Shown in pieces: positions 54,151 through 63,962 of a DNA stretch of 64,000 bases; the stretch's first letter is position 1, and the number at the start of each line of letters is the position of its first letter. Below the pieces are notes generated by a model, which was not told the origin of the DNA, did not search any database, and saw nothing but the letters and a program-made list of their open reading frames with translations. The DNA is from Ruminiclostridium herbifermentans (GTDB lineage: Bacteria > Bacillota > Clostridia > Acetivibrionales > DSM-1351): assembly GCF_005473905.2 (NCBI RefSeq), contig NZ_CP061336.1, forward strand, positions 1,410,501 to 1,474,500, in the 5' to 3' direction. The position numbers and the translations under genes were made by a program.

Positions 54151-55302
54151 ATGGAAAAAGAAAAATTACTTATGACACCGGGACCTACAATGATTCCACC
54201 AAGAGTGTTGGAGGTTATGAGAAGACAAATAATTCATCACAGAACAAAGGAATTTGAAGCTATATTTGATGGGTTGGAAGAGGATTTAAAATTTGTATTT
54301 CAAACTAAGAATCCTGTATTAGTATTGGCGTCATCAGGAACAGGAGGTATGGAAGCAGCAGTAGTAAATCTTTTCTCACCCGGAGATACAGTATTGGCTA
54401 TAAGTGTAGGAAACTTTGGAGATAGATTTGCAGACATAGCTAAAACTTTTGGTCTTAATGTTAAGAAGTTAGCAGTTAATTGGGGAGAAGCTGTTAATGT
54501 TAATGATGTAAAAAAAATATTGGATGAAGATGTAGACAATGAAATAAAGGCTATTTTAGTTACACATAATGAGACTTCTACAGGTGTTACAAATGATATT
54601 GAAGCAATTGGAAAGCTAACTAAAGACACAAAGAGATTGTTGGTAGTTGATGCAATTAGTTCATTAGGTGGACTAGAACTTCAAATGGATAATTGGGGAT
54701 TGGATGTTGTTGTTACAGGTTCTCAAAAGGCATTGATGGCACCTCCAGGATTAGCTTTTGTAGGATTAAGTGATAAGGCATGGGATGCTGTAGAAAACTC
54801 AAAATTACCAAAGTTTTATTGGGACTTCAAAAAGTACAAAAAGGGATTGATGAAGGCAGGAGAAAATCCACCATACACACCAGCTATCACAATTATGATG
54901 GCGCAGGCAGAAGCGCTGAAGATGATTAAAGAAGAGGGATTAGAAAATGTTTATGCAAGACATAAAAAGCTTGCATTAGCAACTCAGGCAGGTGTTAAGG
55001 CTCTTGGACTGGAATTGCTTCCAAATCAAGATGTTTCTTCATACATAATTACTGCTGTTAAGGCACCTGAGGGTATAGATATTGCAAAAGTAATTAAAAC
55101 TTTAAATCTGAAGTACGATATTATGATAACTGGAGGACAAAAAGATTTAAAGGGTAAAATTTTCAGAATTGGACATTGCGGATATACAGATGGTCTAGAT
55201 TTAATTAAGACTTTTGCAGCTTTAGAATATGCTTTAAGTGATGCAGGCTACAAGGTAGAAATGGGTGTTTCAGTAGGAGCAGTGCAGAAGGCTTTACAGT
55301 AA
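54151..55302 (+). CDS. Class V aminotransferase (phosphoserine/alanine-glyoxylate type)
   Basis: PLP-dependent enzyme of the serine-glyoxylate/alanine-glyoxylate aminotransferase family, likely the phosphoserine aminotransferase partner of the adjacent serA. PLP-Lys in TGSQKALMAPPGLAFVG near residue 190; N-terminal LMTPGPTMIPPRVLEVM; THNETSTGVTNDIEAIG; VVDAISSLGG. 383 aa. ATG 54151 has GGAGG ten bases upstream; TTG 54136 rejected. Under the glycine riboswitch. Confidence 0.9.
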   Translation: MEKEKLLMTPGPTMIPPRVLEVMRRQIIHHRTKEFEAIFDGLEEDLKFVFQTKNPVLVLASSGTGGMEAAVVNLFSPGDTVLAISVGNFGDRFADIAKTFGLNVKKLAVNWGEAVNVNDVKKILDEDVDNEIKAILVTHNETSTGVTNDIEAIGKLTKDTKRLLVVDAISSLGGLELQMDNWGLDVVVTGSQKALMAPPGLAFVGLSDKAWDAVENSKLPKFYWDFKKYKKGLMKAGENPPYTPAITIMMAQAEALKMIKEEGLENVYARHKKLALATQAGVKALGLELLPNQDVSSYIITAVKAPEGIDIAKVIKTLNLKYDIMITGGQKDLKGKIFRIGHCGYTDGLDLIKTFAALEYALSDAGYKVEMGVSVGAVQKALQ

Positions 55303-55375
55303 GTACTGTGTTAAACAAAGGATGGTTAATTAAAAGGTTTAATTATTAAAGAAATTACTAGGAGGTAATTAAATT

Positions 55376-56983
55376 ATGAAGGTAATAGTAACAGAAAGAA
55401 TAGCAGATGATGGTATTGAGCACCTTAGAAAAGACGGTCATGAGGTTGATGTTAAGTATGGAATTTCTCATGAAGAATTGCTTGAAATAATAGAAAATTA
55501 TGATTCAATTATTGTAAGAAGTGTAACAAGAATTAACGAAGAACTTTTGAATAAAGGAACAAAACTAAAGGTTGTAGGTCGTGCGGGTAATGGTGTAGAT
55601 AATATAGATCTTCCTGCATGTACAAAAAGAGGTATTATTGTAGTTAATACACCAGAGAGCAATAGTATGGCAGCAGCTGAGTTGGCTGTTGGCTTGGCTT
55701 ATGCTATTTTTAGAAATATTCCTCAGGCTCATTGGGCTGGAAAGGAAAAAAAGGATTTCAGAAGAAATAGGTTCTTAGGAAATGAGTTAGATCAGAAAAC
55801 AGTAGGTGTTATCGGATTAGGAAGAATAGGTTCGATTGTTGCTACAAAGCTAAAGGGCTCAAATATGAGAGCTATAGCTTACGACCCATATATTACTGAT
55901 GAAAAATTCAAAAAGCTTGGAGTGGAAAGATGTGAAACTCTTGAGGAATTGCTGAAGCAGGCAGATTTGATTACTATTCACACTCCAAAGACAGCTGAAA
56001 CTATTAATATGATTAATGAGGAGCAAATAAAGCTTTGTAAAGACGGCGTTAGAATAGTTAATGCAGCTAGAGGAGGACTTGTTAATGAAGATGCCTTATA
56101 CAATGGTATTAAATCTGGTAAGGTTGCAGCAGCGGCGTTAGACGTACTTAATCCTGAGCCTAATTATGACAAAAAACCTGAAGAACAGGATTACGAAAAC
56201 AAGCTTTTTGAACTTGACAATGTAATTATCACTCCTCATTTAGGTGCATCTACAGATGAGGCAAATTATAACGTAGGTACTTGTGTTGCTGAGTTGGTAG
56301 CAGATGCCTTAAGAGGTGATATGGTAGCAGCTGTAAATATGCCTCCAATGAAGAATAAAGAAGTAGGAGAAATGAAGCCTTATGTTGATTTGGCTGAATT
56401 ATTAGGAAAAATATATTATCAAGCTGAGAAGGATACTGTTAACAAAATTGAAATAATTTACAGCGGTGAATTAGCAGAGCAAGAGACAAAATTATTGTCA
56501 TTATCAGCATTAAAAGGTTTCCTTGATGTAGTTGTAAAAGAAAAGGTAAACTATGTTAATGCAGAGTTAATTGCTAAAAACATGGGTATTTCTCTTGTTG
56601 AAAGCAAAAGTTCAACACTTGAAAAATATACAAATCTGATTACCATTAGATTTACTACAAAAACTAAAACCCTTGAGGTATCAGGTACTGTATTTGCAAA
56701 ACAGGAACTAAGAGTAGTTGATTTCTTTGGATATAAGCTAGACTTTGACCCAACTCCTTATGTTTTAGCTATTCAAAATATTGACCAACCAGGTATAATT
56801 GGACAGATTGGTACTATATTAGGAGCAAATGATATAAATATTGCAGCAATGCAGTGGAGTAGAAAGCAAGGCGGAGAAAAAGCAGTTGCATTTGTAAGTG
56901 TTAACTGCGAAGTAGATGATAAAGTAATTGACATGCTCAAAAATATAAAAGGTGTATTAAAGGTGACTTTATTGAAGTTCTAA
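55376..56983 (+). CDS. serA: D-3-phosphoglycerate dehydrogenase
   Basis: First committed step of serine synthesis, oxidising 3-phosphoglycerate to 3-phosphohydroxypyruvate. D-isomer-specific 2-hydroxyacid dehydrogenase core with VGVIGLGRIGSIVATKLKG (NAD fold), NAARGGLVNEDALY and HLGASTDEANYNVG (catalytic His), then an ASB domain and a C-terminal ACT domain (VLAIQNIDQPGIIGQIGTIL). 535 aa, the long form. AGGAGG nine bases before ATG 55376. Cotranscribed with the aminotransferase, forming phosphoserine together. Confidence 0.96.
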   Translation: MKVIVTERIADDGIEHLRKDGHEVDVKYGISHEELLEIIENYDSIIVRSVTRINEELLNKGTKLKVVGRAGNGVDNIDLPACTKRGIIVVNTPESNSMAAAELAVGLAYAIFRNIPQAHWAGKEKKDFRRNRFLGNELDQKTVGVIGLGRIGSIVATKLKGSNMRAIAYDPYITDEKFKKLGVERCETLEELLKQADLITIHTPKTAETINMINEEQIKLCKDGVRIVNAARGGLVNEDALYNGIKSGKVAAAALDVLNPEPNYDKKPEEQDYENKLFELDNVIITPHLGASTDEANYNVGTCVAELVADALRGDMVAAVNMPPMKNKEVGEMKPYVDLAELLGKIYYQAEKDTVNKIEIIYSGELAEQETKLLSLSALKGFLDVVVKEKVNYVNAELIAKNMGISLVESKSSTLEKYTNLITIRFTTKTKTLEVSGTVFAKQELRVVDFFGYKLDFDPTPYVLAIQNIDQPGIIGQIGTILGANDINIAAMQWSRKQGGEKAVAFVSVNCEVDDKVIDMLKNIKGVLKVTLLKF

Positions 56984-57024
56984 AAAATTTAAATATATCT
57001 GTTTTTTAAATATAAGATGTATAT

Positions 57025-57118
57025 AGGTGTTTTAAACTTATCGCTGGTTGTTACTAATATGGTTTCAATAATTAGTAATCAAAAATTAGGTTGATAAGTT
57101 TGAACACCTTTATTTTTC
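57025..57118 (+). terminator. Intrinsic terminator after serA
   Basis: AGGTGTTTTAAACTTATC pairs with GATAAGTTTGAACACCT with one unpaired base; inner TTACTAAT with ATTAGTAA. T tract TTATTTTTC follows. Confidence 0.85.
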
Positions 57119-57392
57119 TATTTTTCTTGAGTAAAGATTAATATAATTTGTTGCAGCTGCTATGGTTCATAGTGTGCTAGGAGTTGATATAAAACAAGAA
57201 ATAATATTATCAACAGTAACCGCTTAAATAGTACTTCTGTACAACATATATCTATTGCTTGCTCACGAAATTGATACTGAAATAATTGCGGTGTTAGCGT
57301 GTGATGATTTAAGTGGAAAAGTATAGCTATATGTAATATACTATTCTATATGATTGTCTAGCATAAAATTACGATGTTACAGGAGGAACTAA
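57119..57392. other. Gap containing dispersed repeat copy B
   Basis: No gene is visible. Contains the inverted copy of the 848-921 repeat at 57218-57291. Otherwise A/T-rich. Confidence 0.5.
57218..57291 (-). repeat. Dispersed repeat, copy B
   Basis: Reverse complement begins CCGCAATTATTTCAGTATCA and ends TACTATTTAAGCGGTT, matching 848-921. Opposite orientation to copy A. Confidence 0.7.
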
Positions 57393-58559
57393 ATGAAAAA
57401 GTATTTATTAACAAGTTTAATTTTGTTTGTTTTAATGATTTGCTTTATCGTTCCTGCATTTGCGGCAAACAACACTATCACAGAGATGCCTAATGTAAAA
57501 ATTATAATTGATGGACAGGCAGGAACTTATGAAGATATACCTATCAATATGAATAACAGAACTCTTCTACCACTAAGAGGTATTTTGGTGAATCTGGGTG
57601 TTAACAATGATAATGAGCATATTGTTTGGAACTCAAAGGAAAAGAGTGTAACTGTTTTAAAAGATTCAGCAAAAATATATCTAAAAATAGGCAGCAATAA
57701 AGCTACAGTTAACGGTAAAGAAATTGTTTTAGATGCTAGTCCTGTAGTATATAAAGATAGAACCTATATTCCTGTTAATTTTATTGCACAAAGCCTTGGA
57801 ATGAAGGTTGTTTGGGATGGAAGTTCTAAATCTGTTCTTATTAGTGAGCAAAATGAATATAACCGGATTAAGGATATTTTGGAAAAAGCTAATGCAGCAA
57901 TGGACGAAATAAAAACCTGCAATGGAAAGATGGATATTTCTATGGCTACCGAACAGGATGGCATAAGTTTTGATATAGACATGAATATGGACATAGCTAT
58001 AGATGTATTGAAGAAGAAAGCCTTTATGAACATGAAAATGGATATGTCCATAATAAATATGGATATGGATTTATACTTTACTGATAATACTCTATACATG
58101 AAGAATCCTTTATCAGATCAATGGGAAAAGAGTACTATGTCAGAAAAAGATTACAATAAAATATTTGATGAAAAAGCTAATATTGATATATTAGATATTT
58201 CTGATACGCTATGTGCAGGATTGAAGGAAGTTAAGAGCAGCAAACCAGATGAGATTCTTTTAAAAGGAAATGTATTTCTGGGGGATTTGCTGAATATGGT
58301 GGGTGAGAATCAGGGAACAGATTTATCTAATGCTATATTTGATAATTTTAATGTTGAGATTTCACTAGATAAAAATACATATCTGCTTAATAGCATTAAA
58401 ATGGTGACAAGTTTTAGTATAGCAGGGGATGAAACTCAAGGTGCAGAAATGACTATAAAATGTCAATATCTAGATTATAACAGCGACATTAATATAGTTG
58501 TTCCTGAGGATGTAATAAAGAATGCTGTTGAGAATCCATATTTGGCGGATTCACTGTAA
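57393..58559 (+). CDS. Secreted copper-amine-oxidase-N / DUF6612-like protein
   Basis: Signal peptide (residues 1-24, cleavage after AFA). Residues of about 30-150 form a copper amine oxidase N-terminal domain repeat (LPLRGILVNLGVN, YIPVNFIAQSLGMKVVWDGS), a surface-protein module unrelated to catalysis. The C-terminal two thirds (MDEIKTCNGKMDISMA, DIDMNMDIAIDVLKKKAFMN, DLYFTDNTLYMKNP) resemble DUF6612/LolA-like lipid- or ligand-binding domains. 388 aa. AGGAGG seven bases before ATG 57393; terminator 58578. Confidence 0.85.
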   Translation: MKKYLLTSLILFVLMICFIVPAFAANNTITEMPNVKIIIDGQAGTYEDIPINMNNRTLLPLRGILVNLGVNNDNEHIVWNSKEKSVTVLKDSAKIYLKIGSNKATVNGKEIVLDASPVVYKDRTYIPVNFIAQSLGMKVVWDGSSKSVLISEQNEYNRIKDILEKANAAMDEIKTCNGKMDISMATEQDGISFDIDMNMDIAIDVLKKKAFMNMKMDMSIINMDMDLYFTDNTLYMKNPLSDQWEKSTMSEKDYNKIFDEKANIDILDISDTLCAGLKEVKSSKPDEILLKGNVFLGDLLNMVGENQGTDLSNAIFDNFNVEISLDKNTYLLNSIKMVTSFSIAGDETQGAEMTIKCQYLDYNSDINIVVPEDVIKNAVENPYLADSL

Positions 58560-58577
58560 TATAATAAAAACAGAATG

Positions 58578-58611
58578 AAAAAAGGAGTTAACAATTGTTA
58601 ACTCCTTTTTT
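58578..58611 (+). terminator. Strong intrinsic terminator
   Basis: AAAAAAGGAGTTAAC 58578-58592 and GTTAACTCCTTTTTT 58597-58611 are perfect arms with a four-base loop and built-in T tract. Confidence 0.95.
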
Positions 58612-58676
58612 GAGGTTATTTTGAATAGAATAAACTTAAATTTAACTTGTTGCACTATCTTTAACCAAGTAAACAT

Positions 58677-58859
58677 TTATCCAATTTGTACTCGCGAACC
58701 AATATAAGATAAGGGAAAATTAAAGTACTGGCTTACTGCTGCTCCCGCATAAGTTTGCCTAAATGGGTTACTCCCAAAATATTTGTTTAATCTTAAACCA
58801 AGAACTCCATTTACTCCAGTGTAATTACTAGGGATAAGTAGCTTGACTGCAAACCCAGT
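58677..58859 (-). pseudogene. Coding remnant without start
   Basis: A 60-codon minus-strand frame after a TAA reads KLLIPSNYTGVNGVLGLRLN, KYFGSNPFRQTYAGAAVSQY, FNFPLSYIGSRVQIG then stop. The Gly/aromatic pattern looks like the C-terminus of a real, beta-rich protein. No start codon or binding site. Family not recognised. Confidence 0.45.
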
Positions 58860-59050
58860 TTAAATAAATTAGCGCAACCAGATAAACTTCTTATTAGTTT
58901 AAAAAAAAAATTAGGTAAAATTGCACAAAAATAACTAACATTTGACGATGTGATTTGGCAAAATATATATAAGACATATAAAGTTTATTTGTTTATAATT
59001 AAGTAGTTTACATGTATTAAAAATAGTTAATGCTATTATAGATATTAATA

Positions 59051-59165
59051 AATTTCGGCAACAAAATATTGATAAGTTTGAACTGCAGAAACTCAATTGC
59101 AGCTGAAGCGTGCCGAAATTATTGGCAATAAACTATTGATAGGTTTGAAAACCGATAAATTTTTG
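59051..59165 (+). promoter_or_regulatory. Inverted and direct repeats upstream of ABC operon
   Basis: AATTTCGGCA 59051-59060 and TGCCGAAATT 59111-59120 are perfect 10-base arms enclosing CTGC...GCAG. Direct repeats TATTGATAAGTTTGAA (59067) and TATTGATAGGTTTGAA (59134) flank the right arm. About 150 bases before the exporter start, so a leader or operator region is plausible. No terminator T tract. Confidence 0.45.
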
Positions 59166-59272
59166 GGGGTTGAAAGTTGAGTGATTTATAATAATCTTCA
59201 AAGGAATAAATTTAAATTACGATACAAGTTGATAGCAAGAATACAAGCATGCAAGATAGGAAGGAGTACAAG

Positions 59273-61633
59273 ATGTTTAAAATATTGAAGCACTTAAAAC
59301 CACATATTATTTCTATTATATGTATAATCGGATTTTTGTTAATACAGGCTTTATGTGAACTTTCTCTGCCCGACTACATGTCTGATATTGTTAATGTGGG
59401 TATTCAGCAGGGTGGTGTTGAAAATGCTGTTCCAGAAGTTATAAGAAAAAGTGAGTTGGATAAAATTACACTTTTCATAAGTGAAGAAAGCAGAAAACTG
59501 GTATATGATAATTATAAATTAATAGAGAAGGATAATTTTTCAGAACAAGATATAGACAATTATTTAAAGATTTATCCTGAAATAAAAAATAATGATGTTT
59601 ATGTACTAAATACAATTGATGAAGAAACTATTGAAGCTTTGAACTCTATAATCGGCAAGTCAATACTAATGCTTCAGACAATTGAACAAAAAGGTATAGC
59701 TTCTATTATTGGACAACAGAATATTGGAAATGCTGTTGAAAATAATACTCCAAGTTCTGAGCGAAAGATTATAAATGATACTCAGCAGAAGTCTGATGAA
59801 CAAAGCCAGCAGCCACAGCTATCAGATGGGTTAGCAGGGAAAATTGAAAGTTCTGCTAATGTAAACAAGGATGCTGATATATTGGATTATTTATCTAAAA
59901 TGCCAAAAGAGCAACTATTGGCTATGAAGAAACTAGCTGACGAGAAGCTTGAGCAAATGCCTGAGAGTATGATAATACAGGGTGCAATACCTTATGTGAA
60001 AGCCGAGTATTCTGTCCTTGGCAGAGATACTGACTGGCTGCAAACAAATTATATCCTCTATGTTGGATTACTTATGCTGCTGATATCATTTGGAAGCTTA
60101 GTTGCCACCGTTTTGGGAAGTTTACTTTCATCAAGGGTAGCAGCAGGACTTAGCAAAAGCCTTAGAAAAAATGTATTTGAAAATGTTGTAAGCTTTTCAA
60201 ATACAGAATTTGATAAGTTTTCTACATCCTCTCTAATAACAAGAAGCACCAACGACATTCAACAGGTTCAGACATTTATTATAATGCTTCTGCGAATAGT
60301 CTTCTATGCTCCTATATTGGGTATTGGCGGTGTAATAAAGGTTATGAATACTGATACACAAATGTCATGGATTATTGGTGTGGGTGTATTAGCTATGATG
60401 GCTTTGATAGTTGTATTGTTTGTGGTTGCAATGCCTAAATTCAAAAGTATGCAGAAGCTTGTTGACAGACTAAATCTTGTGACACGTGAGTCTCTTACAG
60501 GAATGCTTGTTGTTAGAGCGTTTAGTACTCAGAAATACGAAGAAAATAAGTTTGATAAGGCAAATATAGATTTCACAAAAACAACCCTTTTTGTTAGCAG
60601 AGCCATGGCAGCAATGATGCCTGTTATGATGCTTATTATGAATTGTATTACACTTCTGATTGTATGGGTTGGTGCTCATCAGATAGATTTGGGTAACATG
60701 CAGGTTGGAAATATGATGGCATTTATGCAGTATGCAATGCAGATAATAGTATCCTTCCTGATGATTTCTGTTATATCAATTATTTTACCTCGTGCTTCGG
60801 TATCAATTTCGCGTATAGCAGAGGTGTTAGATACAACTGGAACAATAAAAAATCCAGATACTATAAAAGAATTCCGCAAAGACCTTAAAGGTCATGTGGA
60901 ATTCAGAAATGTATCCTTTAAATATCCTGGAGCCGATGATTATGTACTTTCAGATGTGAGTTTTACTGCCAAGCCTGGTGAAACCACTGCATTTATCGGA
61001 AGTACAGGAAGTGGGAAATCGACACTTATAAATCTGCTGCCTCGTTTTTATGATGTTACTGAAGGGCAAATTTTGGTCAATGGTATAGATATTAGGGAGG
61101 TTTCATTGCATGAACTTAGAGAAAAAATTGGTTATGTACCACAAAAGGGTATATTGTTCTCAGGTACTATTGAGAGCAATTTAAAATATGGTAACGAAGC
61201 TGCAACAGAAGAAGACTTAAGAAGTTCTTCAGAAATTGCACAAGCCATGGAATTTATTAATGAAAAGGAAGAGGGCTTCAAAACAGAAATATCCCAAGGA
61301 GGAACAAATGTTTCTGGAGGACAGAAGCAGCGATTATCAATTGCCCGTGCGCTTGTTAAAAAGCCTGAAATATTTATATTTGACGATAGCTTTTCTGCAT
61401 TGGACTTCAAGACTGATGCTGCACTTAGAAAAGCCCTAAAGGAGAAAACGGGTGATGCAACTGTTCTTGTAGTTGCTCAAAGAATAAGTACAGTAATGAA
61501 TGCAAATCAAATCCTAGTGCTGGATGAAGGAAAGGTTGTAGGAATTGGTACCCATAAGGAATTGATGGAGAGTTGTGAGGTATATCAGCAAATTGCTTTA
61601 TCCCAACTGTCGCAAGAAGAACTGTCTAGTTAA
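59273..61633 (+). CDS. ABC exporter subunit A (degenerate Walker B)
   Basis: First half of a heterodimeric exporter (multidrug/lipid type). A TM helix at residues of about 10-30 is followed by an unusual extracellular insert of about 200 residues (30-245) rich in Gln, Glu and Ser, before the remaining five TM helices. NBD: Walker A GSTGSGKST, canonical signature VSGGQKQR, Walker B IFIFDDSFSALD with Asp where the catalytic Glu should be. 786 aa. ATG 59273 has AAGGAG eight bases upstream. Its 3' end is duplicated in tandem after the stop. Confidence 0.92.
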   Translation: MFKILKHLKPHIISIICIIGFLLIQALCELSLPDYMSDIVNVGIQQGGVENAVPEVIRKSELDKITLFISEESRKLVYDNYKLIEKDNFSEQDIDNYLKIYPEIKNNDVYVLNTIDEETIEALNSIIGKSILMLQTIEQKGIASIIGQQNIGNAVENNTPSSERKIINDTQQKSDEQSQQPQLSDGLAGKIESSANVNKDADILDYLSKMPKEQLLAMKKLADEKLEQMPESMIIQGAIPYVKAEYSVLGRDTDWLQTNYILYVGLLMLLISFGSLVATVLGSLLSSRVAAGLSKSLRKNVFENVVSFSNTEFDKFSTSSLITRSTNDIQQVQTFIIMLLRIVFYAPILGIGGVIKVMNTDTQMSWIIGVGVLAMMALIVVLFVVAMPKFKSMQKLVDRLNLVTRESLTGMLVVRAFSTQKYEENKFDKANIDFTKTTLFVSRAMAAMMPVMMLIMNCITLLIVWVGAHQIDLGNMQVGNMMAFMQYAMQIIVSFLMISVISIILPRASVSISRIAEVLDTTGTIKNPDTIKEFRKDLKGHVEFRNVSFKYPGADDYVLSDVSFTAKPGETTAFIGSTGSGKSTLINLLPRFYDVTEGQILVNGIDIREVSLHELREKIGYVPQKGILFSGTIESNLKYGNEAATEEDLRSSSEIAQAMEFINEKEEGFKTEISQGGTNVSGGQKQRLSIARALVKKPEIFIFDDSFSALDFKTDAALRKALKEKTGDATVLVVAQRISTVMNANQILVLDEGKVVGIGTHKELMESCEVYQQIALSQLSQEELSS

Positions 61634-61732
61634 GTATAAAAGCAAAGCGACAGTTTAATGTCGCAAGAAGAACTGTCTAGTTAAGAATAAAGCAAAACGA
61701 CAGTTTAATGTCTCAGAAGAACTTTCTAGCTA
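61608..61732 (+). repeat. Tandem 50-51 bp repeat from the gene 3' end
   Basis: Unit 1 (61608-61658) includes the last seven codons and stop of the exporter gene; unit 2 (61659-61708) and the partial unit 3 (61709-61732) repeat TGTCGCAAGAAGAACTGTCT and the AAGCAAAGCGACAGTTTAA tail. They therefore carry extra copies of SQEELSS and its stop codon. Confidence 0.9.
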
Positions 61733-61811
61733 GGAAGGGATATAAGGTTGAGGCGTACCGCCACGAAAGTAATACCAGATTAATGTGCCGAGAGTCGGCG
61801 TGGAGGTTAGT

Positions 61812-63686
61812 ATGAGTAAAAATTCTGAAAATAAAATACCTAGAAAAAATAAAAAACAAAGTATGGGTGGACCAATGGGAGGACCTATGGGCGCTCAGGT
61901 TGAAAAAGCGAAAAATTTCAAAAAAACAATTAGAAAACTACTTGCTTATATGAAACCATATTTGCCAGCTATTATAGTTGCTTTAGTATTAGCAATTGGC
62001 AGTGCTGCTTTTTCAATAGCTGGTCCCAAAATTCTTGGTAATGCAACTACAAAGATTTTTGAAGGTTTGATTGGCAAGGTTAGTGGAGAGAGTACTGGTA
62101 TAGACTTTGATTATATAGGAGAAAAGTTATTATTTTTGGTAGGATTATATGCCATCAGTTCATTATTTGCATTTATTCAAGGGTACACAATGGCAGGTGT
62201 TGCGCAAAAGGTATCCTACAGGTTGAGAAAAGAAATTTCTGAAAAAATTAACCGTTTACCTCTTAAATATTTTGATAAAATGACACATGGTGAAGTTTTA
62301 TCGAGGGTTACAAATGATGTTGATACAGTTAGTCAAACACTTAATCAAAGCTTGTCACAGATTATTACATCCATAACAATGCTGATAGGAATATTGATAA
62401 TGATGCTTTCTATTAGTTGGTTGATGACTTTGGCATCAGTATTAATTCTTCCATTATCAGTAGTTTTTATATCATTAATTGTTAAGAAATCTCAGAAATA
62501 TTTTAAATCTCAGCAGGAGTATCTAGGACATGTAAATGGCCATGTGGAGGAAATATTTAGCGGACATAACATAATGAAAGCTTTTAATGGAGAGAAAAAG
62601 GCAGTTGAAACCTTTGACCAGCTAAATAATACCCTTTATACATCTGCATGGAAATCTCAGTTTTTGTCAGGAATGATGATGCCTATAATTTTCTTTGTAG
62701 GCAATCTTGGATATGTTATGGTATCAATTCTAGGAGGCTGGCTTGCAATTAAAAAAACTATAGAGGTTGGAGATATTTTGGCATTTGTTCAATATGTAAG
62801 GCAGTTTTCACAGCCTCTTGGTCAGGTGGCACAGGTTGCTAATATATTACAGTCAACAGCGGCGGCAGCAGAAAGAGTATTTGAGTTTTTAGAAGAACAA
62901 GAGGAAACAGAGGATATAGAGAAGCCTGTTACCATTGATGGAATAAAAGGAGAAGTAGAATTTAAGAATGTTCACTTTGGATATAATCCTGAAAGCATAA
63001 TAATAAATAATTTTTCAGCTCATATAAAGCCTGGACAAAGAGTAGCAATTGTAGGCCCTACAGGTGCTGGAAAGACAACAATGGTAAAACTTTTAATGCG
63101 TTTCTACGAACTGAATAGTGGAGACATCTTTATTGATGGTAATAACATTGTTGATTTCAAGAGAGGCGAACTGCGAGATTTATTTGGTATGGTGCTACAG
63201 GATACATGGCTGTTTAATGGAACAATTATGGACAATATTAGGTATGGCAGAATTGATGCTACAGATGAAGAGGTCATAAAGGCTGCAAAGGCTGCTCATG
63301 CTCACCATTTCATAAAAACATTACCAGATGGCTATAATATGGTGTTAAATGAAGAGGCAAGTAATGTATCACAAGGTCAAAAGCAGCTTTTAACAATAGC
63401 TCGTGCTATTTTGTCAGACCCCAAAATTCTAATTCTTGACGAAGCAACAAGTTCAGTAGACACTCGTACAGAGGTTCTTATTCAGAAGGCCATGGAAAAC
63501 TTGATGAAAAATAGAACAAGCTTTATAATAGCGCACAGATTATCAACAATAAGAGATGCTGATTTGATATTAGTTATGAAGGATGGGGATATTGTAGAGC
63601 AAGGTACGCATGAAGAATTAGTATCAGCTAAGGGTTTCTATGCTTCATTGTACAACAGCCAGTTTGAAACTAATGAGGCTTCATAG
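61812..63686 (+). CDS. ABC exporter subunit B (canonical Walker B)
   Basis: Second half of the heterodimer. N-terminal Gly/Met/Pro-rich MGGPMGGPMG, then six TM helices. NBD: Walker A GPTGAGKTT, degenerate signature VSQGQKQL in place of LSGGQ, intact Walker B ILILDEATSSVD, switch His in IIAHRLST. The complementary defects (Walker B in subunit A, signature in subunit B) are the hallmark of heterodimeric exporters such as TM287/288, with one active ATP site. 624 aa. GGAGG before ATG 61812; longer frame from 61785 rejected. Confidence 0.93.
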   Translation: MSKNSENKIPRKNKKQSMGGPMGGPMGAQVEKAKNFKKTIRKLLAYMKPYLPAIIVALVLAIGSAAFSIAGPKILGNATTKIFEGLIGKVSGESTGIDFDYIGEKLLFLVGLYAISSLFAFIQGYTMAGVAQKVSYRLRKEISEKINRLPLKYFDKMTHGEVLSRVTNDVDTVSQTLNQSLSQIITSITMLIGILIMMLSISWLMTLASVLILPLSVVFISLIVKKSQKYFKSQQEYLGHVNGHVEEIFSGHNIMKAFNGEKKAVETFDQLNNTLYTSAWKSQFLSGMMMPIIFFVGNLGYVMVSILGGWLAIKKTIEVGDILAFVQYVRQFSQPLGQVAQVANILQSTAAAAERVFEFLEEQEETEDIEKPVTIDGIKGEVEFKNVHFGYNPESIIINNFSAHIKPGQRVAIVGPTGAGKTTMVKLLMRFYELNSGDIFIDGNNIVDFKRGELRDLFGMVLQDTWLFNGTIMDNIRYGRIDATDEEVIKAAKAAHAHHFIKTLPDGYNMVLNEEASNVSQGQKQLLTIARAILSDPKILILDEATSSVDTRTEVLIQKAMENLMKNRTSFIIAHRLSTIRDADLILVMKDGDIVEQGTHEELVSAKGFYASLYNSQFETNEAS

Positions 63687-63819
63687 AAATATTTATGGTA
63701 ACCAAACTGCGTTCAATATCTAATTAAAGTTTAATTTATTCTGAAAAGGAGTTATTGGAAATAAAAAATAATATAACAAACAGTAAAATGTTTAATATAA
63801 TAATTCTTTATTAATATTT

Positions 63820-63869
63820 AAAAAGCTTATACTTTTGAAAGATTAAATTTCAGAAGGTAAGCTTTTTTT
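63820..63869 (+). terminator. Intrinsic terminator of ABC operon
   Basis: AAAAAGCTTA pairs with TAAGCTTTTT, with an inner stem, and runs into seven Ts. Confidence 0.8.
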
Positions 63870-63962
63870 GCATAATCGAAAACCTAGAGCCGATAATAGA
63901 CATCTGACACTTTAAATAAAATGAAGTTAATGATATAATTAAATTCTAAGGAGGTGTTGAGC

